From: an uncultured Collinsella sp. | GTDB taxonomy: Bacteria; Actinomycetota; Coriobacteriia; Coriobacteriales; Coriobacteriaceae | Direction of reading: 5' to 3' | DNA length: 7,081 nt | Assembly (NCBI GenBank): GCA_900552735.1 | Contig: USBA01000095.1 | Span: 1 to 7,081, forward strand | Part shown: positions 1 to 6,242 of the stretch, in pieces | Position numbering within the stretch: the first letter of the stretch is position 1 | Layout of the letters: each line of letters starts with the position of its first letter | Position numbers and translations under genes: made by a program | The notes under the pieces: model-generated | Databases searched by the model: none | Seen by the model: the letters and a program-made list of their open reading frames with translations, nothing else | Told to the model about the DNA's origin: nothing

Positions 1-932
1 TCCAGGCCCACAAAGGCACCGCCGCAGATAAACAGGATGTTGGTCGTGTCGATCTGCAACAGTTCCTGCTGGGGATGCTTGCGGCCGCCAGTGGGCGGAA
101 CGCTTGCCACCGTGCCCTCAAGAATCTTCAGCAGTGCCTGCTGAACACCCTCGCCCGAGACATCGCGGGTGATGGAGAGGTTCTCGGCCTTGCGGGCAAT
201 CTTGTCGATCTCATCGACATAGATGATGCCCACCTGCGCGCGCTCGATGTCGCCATCGGCGGCGTTGATGAGCTTGAGCAGGATGTTCTCAACATCCTCG
301 CCCACGTAACCTGCCTCGGTAAGCGCGGTGGCATCGGCAATGGCAAACGGCACTTCGAGGATGCGCGCGAGCGTCTGGGCAAGTAGGGTCTTACCGGTAC
401 CGGTGGGACCGAGCAGCAGGATGTTGGACTTGGCGAGCTCTACCTCGTCCATATCGTCATCGAACTGCGAGCCCATGTCGTCATCAAAGGCAGACACCGC
501 GGCGCCGCCCTCGATCACGCGGCGATAGTGGTTGTACACGGCAACCGACATGGCGCGCTTGGCGGCCTCCTGACCCATAACATAGGCCGAAAGCTCGTCA
601 TAGATCTCGTGCGGCGTCGGCACATGCGTGATGACCTGGCGTTCGTCCTCGAGCTCAAAGCCCTCGGTCTCGGGGTCCACAGCGGGCTGGGATGCAGCCT
701 GGCCGTGGTCGTTGAGAAAGCCCGGCAGCTTGCCGTTGCGGGCAGCGTCCATAAAGTCCGAAGCCAGCGACTCCTCCAAGATCTCGGAGCAGGCGGCGAC
801 GCACTCGTCGCAGATAAAGATATTAGTCGGACCCTTCACCAGGCGGCGAACCTGACCTTGCTCTTTTCCGCAGAAGGAGCAGCGGATGGGGTTGCCGTTC
901 TCGTCGAAGCCGTCCTGCATGTTACCGGCCAT
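1..932 (-). CDS. clpX: ATP-dependent Clp protease ATP-binding subunit ClpX (3' end outside window)
   Basis: ClpX is the hexameric AAA+ unfoldase that recognises tagged proteins and threads them into ClpP. 310 residues are visible; the family is usually about 420-430, so the C-terminal part, including the ClpP-docking loop and sensor-2 region, is off the left edge. Seen in order: a zinc-binding domain with C18, C21, C41 and C44; a long linker; PTPHEI at 105-110; Walker A GPTGTGKT at 175-182; pore loop GYVG at 208-211; Walker B IIYVDEID at 236-243; and GGRKHPQQE at 282-290, which holds the RKH loop. The ATG at 932 lies one base past the clpP stop, with GAAGGA (946-941) inside the clpP end as ribosome site; ATG at 920 is an alternative start. 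The gap leaves no room for a promoter, so co-transcription with clpP is inferred. Two parts are longer than in E. coli ClpX: the linker (about 58-103) and an acidic stretch (142-166) before the Walker A strand. Identity is certain. Confidence 0.97.
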   Translation of the reverse strand, partial: MAGNMQDGFDENGNPIRCSFCGKEQGQVRRLVKGPTNIFICDECVAACSEILEESLASDFMDAARNGKLPGFLNDHGQAASQPAVDPETEGFELEDERQVITHVPTPHEIYDELSAYVMGQEAAKRAMSVAVYNHYRRVIEGGAAVSAFDDDMGSQFDDDMDEVELAKSNILLLGPTGTGKTLLAQTLARILEVPFAIADATALTEAGYVGEDVENILLKLINAADGDIERAQVGIIYVDEIDKIARKAENLSITRDVSGEGVQQALLKILEGTVASVPPTGGRKHPQQELLQIDTTNILFICGGAFVGL

Positions 933-933
933 C

Positions 934-1554
934 CTAGGCATCCTTCGCGGCGAGGTCGCGCGAGGTGACAATGCGGTCGATCAGACCGTAGTCGAGGGCC
1001 TCGGCAGCGGTCAGGTAGTTGTCGCGCTCGGTGTCGGCCTGGACCTTCTCGATGGGCTGACCCGATGCGTCGGACAGAATCTGGTTGAGCTCGCGACGGG
1101 TCTTCTTAATCTCCTCGGCAACGATCTCGATCTCGGTCTGCTGGCCCTGGGCACCGCCGCTGGGCTGGTGAATCATAACCTTGGAATGCGGCAGGCAGAA
1201 GCGCTTGCCCTTGGCGCCGGCCGAAAGCAGCACGGCGGCCATGGACGCGGCCATACCGACGCAAATGGTCGAGACCTGCGGCTTGATGAAGTTCATAGTG
1301 TCAAGAATCGCCAGGCCGGAGTAGACCTCGCCGCCGGGCGAATTGATGTAGAGCGAGATATCCTTCTCGGCATCCTGGCTCTCAAGATGCAGCAGCTGGG
1401 CAACGACCAGGTTGGCGCTGACGGAGTTGATCTCCTCGCCCAAGAAGATGATGCGGTCGTTGAGCAGGCGCGAATAGATATCGTAGCTGCGCTCGCCGCG
1501 CGGCGTCTGCTCGATAACGTATGGCACGAGGGCGGAATCGAACTTAGCGATCAT
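934..1554 (-). CDS. clpP: ATP-dependent Clp protease proteolytic subunit ClpP
   Basis: ClpP is the serine peptidase of the cytosolic Clp protease; two heptameric rings form a chamber fed by ClpX or ClpA/C. From the chosen start it is 206 residues, normal for the family. The catalytic triad is S104 in GMAAS, H129 in MIHQP and D178 in TERDNY. The handle and oligomerisation segments (YINSPGG, HQPSGGAQGQ, TEIEI) are intact. The frame is open to 1584, but that codon is TTG without a ribosome site. ATG codons occur at 1566, 1560 and 1554; I chose 1554 because GGAG (1564-1561) sits 6 bases upstream and the product then begins close to other ClpP proteins (MIAKFDSALVPYVIEQ). An N-terminal extension of 2-4 residues from the other ATGs is possible. 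Only one clpP is visible here, whereas many actinobacteria have paired clpP1-clpP2. No CIRCE-like or CtsR-like operator was seen upstream. Confidence 0.96.
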   Translation of the reverse strand: MIAKFDSALVPYVIEQTPRGERSYDIYSRLLNDRIIFLGEEINSVSANLVVAQLLHLESQDAEKDISLYINSPGGEVYSGLAILDTMNFIKPQVSTICVGMAASMAAVLLSAGAKGKRFCLPHSKVMIHQPSGGAQGQQTEIEIVAEEIKKTRRELNQILSDASGQPIEKVQADTERDNYLTAAEALDYGLIDRIVTSRDLAAKDA

Positions 1555-1602
1555 ACGCATCTCCATTTCTCTCTTGCGGACCAAATTGGTTCTAGATAAA
1601 CA

Positions 1603-1639
1603 TACGGTGCCCGCATGCTATGCATTGGCTGGCACCGTA
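1603..1639 (-). promoter_or_regulatory. Inverted repeat between tig and clpP (weak terminator or leader hairpin)
   Basis: Perfect 9-base arms, TACGGTGCC and GGCACCGTA, at 1603-1611 and 1631-1639 enclose 19 bases, within which ATGC-ATA-GCAT can form a second short stem. It lies about 78 bases after the tig stop and about 48 before the clpP ATG. Read on the minus strand, the hairpin is followed by TGTTTATCT, which is T-rich but too broken for a convincing intrinsic terminator. It may partly end tig transcripts, separate tig from clpP levels, or protect an mRNA end. A smaller ACCGG-ATAA-CCGGT hairpin lies next to it at 1647-1660. I see no good promoter for clpP in the 1555-1717 gap. Confidence 0.4.
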
Positions 1640-1717
1640 CGAAGCAACCGGATAACCGGTGTATAACTTTACCCCATCACGGGCGCACGCATGCGCTCGC
1701 GACCAAGGTGGCGCGAA

Positions 1718-3016
1718 TTACTCGGCGTCCTTGGCGGTCTCGTCGACCTCGGTCACCTTGGCGTTCTCGACCAGGTGGTCGACGGCCTTGGAGCGACGGA
1801 TGGACTCGCGGACGGCAGGCATGCGGCCATCGGCGATGAACTCGGCCTTGGAAGCCTCGACGTCCTTGACGCCAGCCTTCTCGAACTCGGCGTTGATGTC
1901 GTCCTCGGTGACCTCGATCTTGAGCTCACGGGCGAGGGCGTCCAGAGCCAGGGACTCACGGGCAACGTCGTTGGCCTGCTTGTGCAGGTCGCCGATGAAC
2001 TGCTCCATGGTCAGGCCAGAAGCGGGCAGCCAGGTGTCCAGCGTCATGCCGCGGGCAGCGAGGTTGGACAGGAAGTTCTGGCCAAGCTCCTCAAAGACGG
2101 ACTGCTCGTAGTCGGCGTCCATCTCGTCGAGCTGCAGGCGCTCGGCGAGAGCGGAGACGCAACGGTTCTCCTTCTCGGCCGGGAGGCGGGAAGCCTTGTC
2201 CTGCTCGATCTCGATCTTGATGGCGTCGCGCATGGCGTCGATGCTGTCGAAGCCAAAGTCGGACTTGACGAGCTCGTCGGTGAGCTCGGGGGTGTTGCGG
2301 ACCTTGATGCCCTTGACGGTGACCTCGACGGTATGGGTCTCGGCCTCCTCGCCCTCCTCGACCTCGTCGGTCCAGGTAACGGTCTTGACGTCGTCAACGT
2401 TGGCGCCAATCAGGGCCTCGTTGAACTCCTTGGGGTTGCTGTCGCTACCGGCGATGAGCATGCGGCCCTCGGCGGCAAAGTTGTCGGCGTTCTCGACGGC
2501 CTTGAGGTCGACGGTAACGTAGTCCTCGGCCTCGACGGCGCGGCCCTCGACGTCCTCGAAGGTGGCACGGTAGTTGAGGAGCATCTCGACCTGGTTGTTA
2601 ATCTCGGACTCGGTGACCTCCGCAGGGGGCATCTCGATCTCGACGGCGTCGAAGGAAGAGAGCTCAGCGGCAGGACGCAGGGAGAACTCGACGGTGTAGG
2701 TGTAGTCCTCGTGATCCTTGGCGAGGTCGAGCTCCTTGTAGTCACCGTTCTTGGTGGAGACGATGTCCAGCTCGTTGAGGACGGCGGGCTCGTTGGCGGC
2801 GATCAGGTCGTTGGTGGCCTGAGCGAGGGTAGCCTCGGCGCCAAGAGCGGAGTCGATGACCGGACGGGGAGCCTTACCGGCGCGGAAGCCCGGGAATCGG
2901 TACTTCTTGGCGGTGTCCTTGTAGGCCTTCTTGATCGCGGCGTCGACGTCGGCGGCCGGGATGGTGACCGTAGCGGTGAGCTTGGCGTCCTTGACGTCAG
3001 AAGCGGTGATGTTCAA
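1718..3016 (-). CDS. tig: Trigger factor (ribosome-associated chaperone, peptidyl-prolyl isomerase family)
   Basis: Trigger factor binds ribosomal protein uL23 at the exit tunnel and shields nascent chains. The product is 432 residues from the TTG at 3016, the usual family length. Seen: an N-terminal ribosome-binding domain (about 1-110) with the signature GFRAGK at 43-48; a central FKBP-like domain (about 155-240) with a divergent sequence; and a helical C-terminal chaperone domain (about 245-432) ending in an acidic tail. Start choice: AGGAGG (3028-3023) stands 6 bases before TTG 3016 and 3 before GTG 3019. The ATG at 3031 overlaps that site and has none of its own. Starting at 3016 also puts GFRxGK at the same residue numbers as in E. 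coli trigger factor. The gene lies between tRNA-Leu and clpP, the common tig-clpP-clpX order. A weak candidate promoter is TTGCAT (3070-3065), 17 bases, AGATAA (3047-3042). A CCAGC/GCTGG repeat (3037-3057) lies in the leader. Confidence 0.96.
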   Translation of the reverse strand: MNITASDVKDAKLTATVTIPAADVDAAIKKAYKDTAKKYRFPGFRAGKAPRPVIDSALGAEATLAQATNDLIAANEPAVLNELDIVSTKNGDYKELDLAKDHEDYTYTVEFSLRPAAELSSFDAVEIEMPPAEVTESEINNQVEMLLNYRATFEDVEGRAVEAEDYVTVDLKAVENADNFAAEGRMLIAGSDSNPKEFNEALIGANVDDVKTVTWTDEVEEGEEAETHTVEVTVKGIKVRNTPELTDELVKSDFGFDSIDAMRDAIKIEIEQDKASRLPAEKENRCVSALAERLQLDEMDADYEQSVFEELGQNFLSNLAARGMTLDTWLPASGLTMEQFIGDLHKQANDVARESLALDALARELKIEVTEDDINAEFEKAGVKDVEASKAEFIADGRMPAVRESIRRSKAVDHLVENAKVTEVDETAKDAE

Positions 3017-3022
3017 CACGTT

Positions 3023-3028
3023 CCTCCT
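3023..3028 (-). promoter_or_regulatory. Ribosome binding site AGGAGG that decides the tig start
   Basis: A perfect AGGAGG on the minus strand, 6 bases before TTG (3016-3014) and 3 before GTG (3019-3017). The upstream in-frame ATG (3031-3029) overlaps the purine run itself and so cannot use it. This favours a non-ATG start for trigger factor. Confidence 0.8.
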
Positions 3029-3079
3029 CATACTGCCCAGCTTATCTGAGGTGCTGGTACCTTTATGCAACAAAGAGTC

Positions 3080-3099
3080 GCGACGGCGGGAGCCGACGC
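3080..3099 (-). terminator. Candidate intrinsic terminator after tRNA-Leu
   Basis: On the minus strand GCGTCGGC (3099-3092), a TCCC loop and GCCGTCGC (3087-3080) form an 8-pair stem with a single T-T mismatch, starting 8 bases after the tRNA CCA end. It is followed by ACTCTTTGTTG, only moderately T-rich. It could end the tRNA transcript or act as a processing or attenuation hairpin before tig, if tig is partly read through from the tRNA promoter. Confidence 0.4.
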
Positions 3100-3107
3100 A
3101 GGTGCGT

Positions 3108-3191
3108 TGGTGCGGGCGAAAGGACTCGAACCTTCACGGGAATCCCACCAGAACCTAAATCTGGCGCGTCTACCAATTCCGCCACGCCCGC
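3108..3191 (-). tRNA. tRNA-Leu, anticodon UAG, CCA encoded
   Basis: A full cloverleaf can be folded by eye. The acceptor stem GCGGGCG (3191-3185) pairs with CGCCCGC (3118-3112), with discriminator A at 3111 and an encoded CCA at 3110-3108. The anticodon stem CCAGA/TCTGG encloses the loop TTTAGGT, giving anticodon UAG, which reads CUN leucine codons. A long variable arm (GGG-ATT-CCC) is typical of class II tRNA-Leu, and the T loop is TTCGAGT. The gene precedes tig by about 90 bases on the same strand. Short open frames across it on both strands are tRNA sequence read as protein. Confidence 0.95.
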
Positions 3192-3210
3192 ATGAGCGCA
3201 CAGATTAGGA

Positions 3211-3219
3211 ATGATAGCA
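3211..3219 (-). promoter_or_regulatory. Candidate extended -10 promoter for tRNA-Leu
   Basis: TGCTATCAT on the minus strand matches an extended -10 (TGn plus TATCAT, 5 of 6 to TATAAT). It ends 19 bases before the mature tRNA 5' end, leaving a short leader for RNase P to remove. No good -35 is present at 17 bases; an upstream TTGCCG (3230-3225) is too close. The rest of the 3192-3290 stretch holds nothing else I can name. Confidence 0.45.
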
Positions 3220-3290
3220 GATACGAACGGCAAGCGCACGCACACGTTTTACAGGCTCACGACCTCACCACGAGTGCCCATCGGAGGGAA

Positions 3291-3402
3291 GGGTAGCTAA
3301 TTTGGGACGGGGCTATTTTAGCTACCCCGGCTGATAGCGCGAATGGTTGGCCAATTAACGGCTGGGGTAGCTAAAATGGCCCCGTCCCAAATTAGCTACC
3401 CC
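3291..3402. repeat. Nested palindromic repeat, two 38-base inverted arms
   Basis: The arms at 3291-3328 and 3364-3401 are reverse complements over 38 bases with one difference (T3314 against G3378, a G-U pair in plus-strand RNA and an A-C mismatch in minus-strand RNA). Pairing continues inward for about five more pairs with wobbles (3329-3333 with 3359-3363), leaving a loop of about 25 bases. Each arm is itself a hairpin: GGGTAGCTAA (3291-3300) with TTAGCTACCC (3318-3327), and GGGGTAGCTAA (3364-3374) with TTAGCTACCCC (3392-3402), each around a 17-base loop. TAGCTA thus occurs four times. It can fold as one long stem or two short ones. It ends 8 bases beyond the hydroxylase stop and fills the gap before the tRNA promoter. 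There is no T tract and no transposase. It could be a dispersed REP-like element, an mRNA 3'-end stabiliser or a transcription barrier. Confidence 0.9.
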
Positions 3403-3410
3403 CAGCTCGT

Positions 3411-6242
3411 CTACTCCCCCAGCAGGGCCTTCTCGGGCGTGATGGGCAGCGAGCGTACCTGATGGCCGGTGGCGTGTGCCACGGCCGAGGCCACGGCGGC
3501 GAGCGGCGTGTTGATGACGACCTCGCCAATCGACTTGGCGCCAAACGGACCCGTCGGCTCGTAGCTCGGCTCAAAGGCCACGCGAATGCTGCCGATATCC
3601 AGGCGCGTGGGCAGCTTGTAGCTCATAAAGTTGCCGGTGCGCAGGCGGCCGCGATCGTCGTGCTCGACGATCTCGTAGAGCGCGTGGCCGATACCTTGGG
3701 CAATACCGCCCTCGGCCTGGACGCGCGCGAGCGCCTCGTTGATCACGGTACCGCAGTCCACAGCCGCCGCGTAGTCCACAACAGTCACCTTTCCGGTGGC
3801 CTTGTCGACCTCGACCTCGGCAATGCCGGCCATAAACGGCGGAGGCGAAACGGGGAGGCAGGCAGAAGCGTGCGAGGTCAGCGCGTCGCCGCCCGCGATG
3901 TTCTTGACGCACAGGTTGGCAAAGTCGCGCAGCGTGAGGTAGCAGTTCTGCTCGCGGGCGGCACGCTCGTCGGACAGGCGCACGTACTGGCCATCAAAGA
4001 CCACGTCGGCAGCGTCCACGTCCCACATCTGGGCGGCCTTGGCGCAAATCTTCTCACGCAGCTCGGTCGCGGCGTTCTTGGCTGCCAGACCCGTCACGTA
4101 CGTGCCCGAGCTCGCGTACGAGCCGGCGTCGAACGGCGACACATCGGTGTCCACGCCGCGCACCACGATGAGCGAGCTCTCCACACCCAGCTCCTCGGCG
4201 GCAATCTGCGCCAGGATCGTGTCGACGCCCATGCCGTTATCGGTGGCGCCGGTGCCGATGGTAATGAAGCCGTCCTCTTCCAGGCGCATGTCGATGCCGG
4301 CGATATCCACGTTGGAGATGCCCGAGCCCTGCATGGTGAGCGCGCAACCCAGGGCTCGCACGCGGTCGCCCAGGTCCACGGCCAGCGGCTTGTCGCGCCA
4401 ACCGATCATGTCCATCGCGCGCAGCAGGCAGCGGTCGAGCGCGCAGGCGTTGAGCTTCTCGTTGTAGTACTGCGGCATGACTTCGCCCTCGCGCACAATG
4501 TTTTTAAGGCGCAGGTCGGCGGGATCCATGTGCAGCATGTCGGCGAGCTCGTTGACGGCGCTCTCCACGGCAAACTGGCCCTGGGTGGCACCGTAGCCGC
4601 GATACGCGCCGCCGCGGTTGGTATTGGTGTAGACGGCGTCCCAGCTAAAGCGGCTCGCCTTCACATGGTTATAGATGGGCAAGCTCTTGTGGCCCGACAG
4701 GCCGATCGTCGTGGTGGCGTGCTCGCCGTACGCGCCGGCGTTGGACAGCGTGTGCAGATCGATGGCCGTGATGGTGCCGTCGTTCATGGCGCCCAGCTTA
4801 ACGGTCATCTGCATCTGGTGGCGCGAGTTGCCCGCGGTGATGGTCTCCTCACGCGTGTAGCAGCAGTAGCTCGGACGGCCGGTCTGCTGCGTCACGAACG
4901 CAACGAAGATCTCGCAGCAGCCCGTCTGCTTGGAGCCAAAGCCGCCGCCGATGCGCGGCTTAATGACCTGCACCTGCGACTGCGGAACATCGAGTGACTG
5001 CGCGACCATGCGGCGCACATGGAAGGGCACCTGTGTGGAGGTGGTCACCGAGATACGCCCGAACGCGTCGGTCGTCGCGAAGGCGCGGAAGGTTTCCATG
5101 GGCGCGGTCTGCGTGGCCTGGCTGGTGTAGGTGCGGGTGAAGACGATGTCGCTCTGGGCGAAGGCCTCGTCCAAGTCGCCAAAATCACTGGTACCGCTGC
5201 ATACCAGGTTGCGCGGGACGTCGCCGCCTTGCGGGAACATAAAGGTCACGTCGCCCTCGGGGTGGACCACGATGTCATTATCGAGCGCCTGGGTAAAGTC
5301 GAGCAGGGGCTCGAGCACCTCATAGTCGACCTTGATGAGCTTGAGCGCCTTGTCGGCAGCCTCCTCGGTCTCGGCGGCGACGATCGCCACCTCCTCGTTT
5401 TGGTAACGGACGAGGTTCTCGAGAATCAGGCGGTCGTAGGGACTCGGCTGCGGATAGCTCTGGCCGGCGATGGTAAAACGGCGCTTGGGCACGTCCTCGT
5501 ACGTGTAGACGCCCACGACGCCGGGCACCTTCAGGGCGCGCGACGTATCGATGGAGCGGATCTTGGCGCGGGCATAGGGGCTGCGCTTGAGTTTGACGAT
5601 GAGCGCGCCGGCGGGCACCAGGTCGCCCGTGTAGACGGGACGGCCCTCGAGCAGGGCCTTCGAGTCCTTCTTGGGCTGCTTGTGAGTGATCTGCTTGTAA
5701 GAGACACCGTCGCAGCTGGTGTCGTTGACCGGCAGCTCGGGCAACTCAAAGCCAACCTGTACGCCGGACTCGTTGAGGAAGCGCACGATGGCGCGCAGCT
5801 GGCTCTCGTAGCCGCTGCAACGGCAGAGATTGCCGGCGAGCTGGCGCGAGAGCTCCTCGCGCGTGGCGACGAGGCTCGGGTCCTCCTTGGCGGCGCGGGC
5901 AAGCGCCAGCACGTTCATGATGAGGCCGGGGGCACAAAAACCGCACTGCTCGGCGCCTTCGGCAGCCATCGCACGGGCGAGCGCCTCAGACTCGGCCTTG
6001 AGGCCCTCGAGCGTGGTGATGGAGCGGCCCTCGACGCGCGCGGCGGGAACCGAGCAGCTCAGCACCGGGTCGCCATCGAGCCACACCGTGCACAGGCCGC
6101 AGTTGGTGGTTTCGCAGGCACAGCGCACCGATGCGCAACCCTGCTCGCGCAGCAGCGCAAAGAGCATGGTATCGGGGGCAATCTGAACCTTGACCTTGCG
6201 GCCATTGAGCGTAAAGGAAAGATCGATGAGTTTGGAAGCCAT
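3411..6242 (-). CDS. Xanthine dehydrogenase-family molybdenum hydroxylase, fused Fe-S and Mo-binding subunit (XdhD-like)
   Basis: The family hydroxylates purines or other N-heterocycles with water at a molybdopterin centre in the cytosol. The 943 residues fuse two usual subunits. Residues 1-85: plant-type [2Fe-2S] domain with C43, C48, C51 and C63. 86-160: helical [2Fe-2S] domain with C100, C103 (QCGFC), C140 and C142 (LCRC). After a linker, about 200-310 is the hammerhead domain and about 330-930 the cofactor domain, with GGGFGSKQ at 432-439, AYRGYG at 546-551 and GAKSIGE ending at E907, the expected catalytic Glu. Q439 replaces the Glu of true xanthine oxidases, and S516 stands about where their substrate Arg would be. 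No signal peptide is seen. The ATG at 6242 overlaps the upstream FAD-gene stop (TAATG), with GAGGTG (6253-6248) 5 bases before it, so coupled translation is likely. Size, fusion and FAD partner resemble the XdhD/selenium-dependent hydroxylase group linked to anaerobic purine breakdown. Substrate and selenium use are inference; another heterocycle or aldehyde is possible. Confidence 0.93.
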   Translation of the reverse strand: MASKLIDLSFTLNGRKVKVQIAPDTMLFALLREQGCASVRCACETTNCGLCTVWLDGDPVLSCSVPAARVEGRSITTLEGLKAESEALARAMAAEGAEQCGFCAPGLIMNVLALARAAKEDPSLVATREELSRQLAGNLCRCSGYESQLRAIVRFLNESGVQVGFELPELPVNDTSCDGVSYKQITHKQPKKDSKALLEGRPVYTGDLVPAGALIVKLKRSPYARAKIRSIDTSRALKVPGVVGVYTYEDVPKRRFTIAGQSYPQPSPYDRLILENLVRYQNEEVAIVAAETEEAADKALKLIKVDYEVLEPLLDFTQALDNDIVVHPEGDVTFMFPQGGDVPRNLVCSGTSDFGDLDEAFAQSDIVFTRTYTSQATQTAPMETFRAFATTDAFGRISVTTSTQVPFHVRRMVAQSLDVPQSQVQVIKPRIGGGFGSKQTGCCEIFVAFVTQQTGRPSYCCYTREETITAGNSRHQMQMTVKLGAMNDGTITAIDLHTLSNAGAYGEHATTTIGLSGHKSLPIYNHVKASRFSWDAVYTNTNRGGAYRGYGATQGQFAVESAVNELADMLHMDPADLRLKNIVREGEVMPQYYNEKLNACALDRCLLRAMDMIGWRDKPLAVDLGDRVRALGCALTMQGSGISNVDIAGIDMRLEEDGFITIGTGATDNGMGVDTILAQIAAEELGVESSLIVVRGVDTDVSPFDAGSYASSGTYVTGLAAKNAATELREKICAKAAQMWDVDAADVVFDGQYVRLSDERAAREQNCYLTLRDFANLCVKNIAGGDALTSHASACLPVSPPPFMAGIAEVEVDKATGKVTVVDYAAAVDCGTVINEALARVQAEGGIAQGIGHALYEIVEHDDRGRLRTGNFMSYKLPTRLDIGSIRVAFEPSYEPTGPFGAKSIGEVVINTPLAAVASAVAHATGHQVRSLPITPEKALLGE

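Noticed and set aside
886..1599. A 237-codon plus-strand frame opposite clpP
   Set aside because: Shadow of clpP, which has its full catalytic triad on the minus strand.
1585..1717. A clpP promoter from TTGCTT and a CATAGC-like -10, or TTATAC near 1662-1667
   Set aside because: Spacing and matches are poor; nothing rises above chance.
1691..3049. A 452-codon open frame on the plus strand opposite tig
   Set aside because: It is antisense to a certain gene, its product is a monotonous G/V/L/D-rich shadow, and the opening follows from codon use in tig, which avoids codons that would read as stops on the other strand.
3063..3245. A 60-codon minus-strand frame across the tRNA, and the plus-strand frame ending in KDSNLHGNPTRT
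   Set aside because: Both translate tRNA-Leu sequence; such peptides are a known artefact of annotation over tRNAs.
3291..3402. The palindrome as a CRISPR fragment or insertion-sequence remnant
   Set aside because: Only one inverted pair, no regular spacers, no transposase or target-site duplication seen. Kept as an unclassified palindromic repeat.
3291..3402. The palindrome as a standard intrinsic terminator for the hydroxylase operon
   Set aside because: Its position fits, but neither strand has a T run after the stem, and the arms are far longer and more symmetrical than usual terminators.
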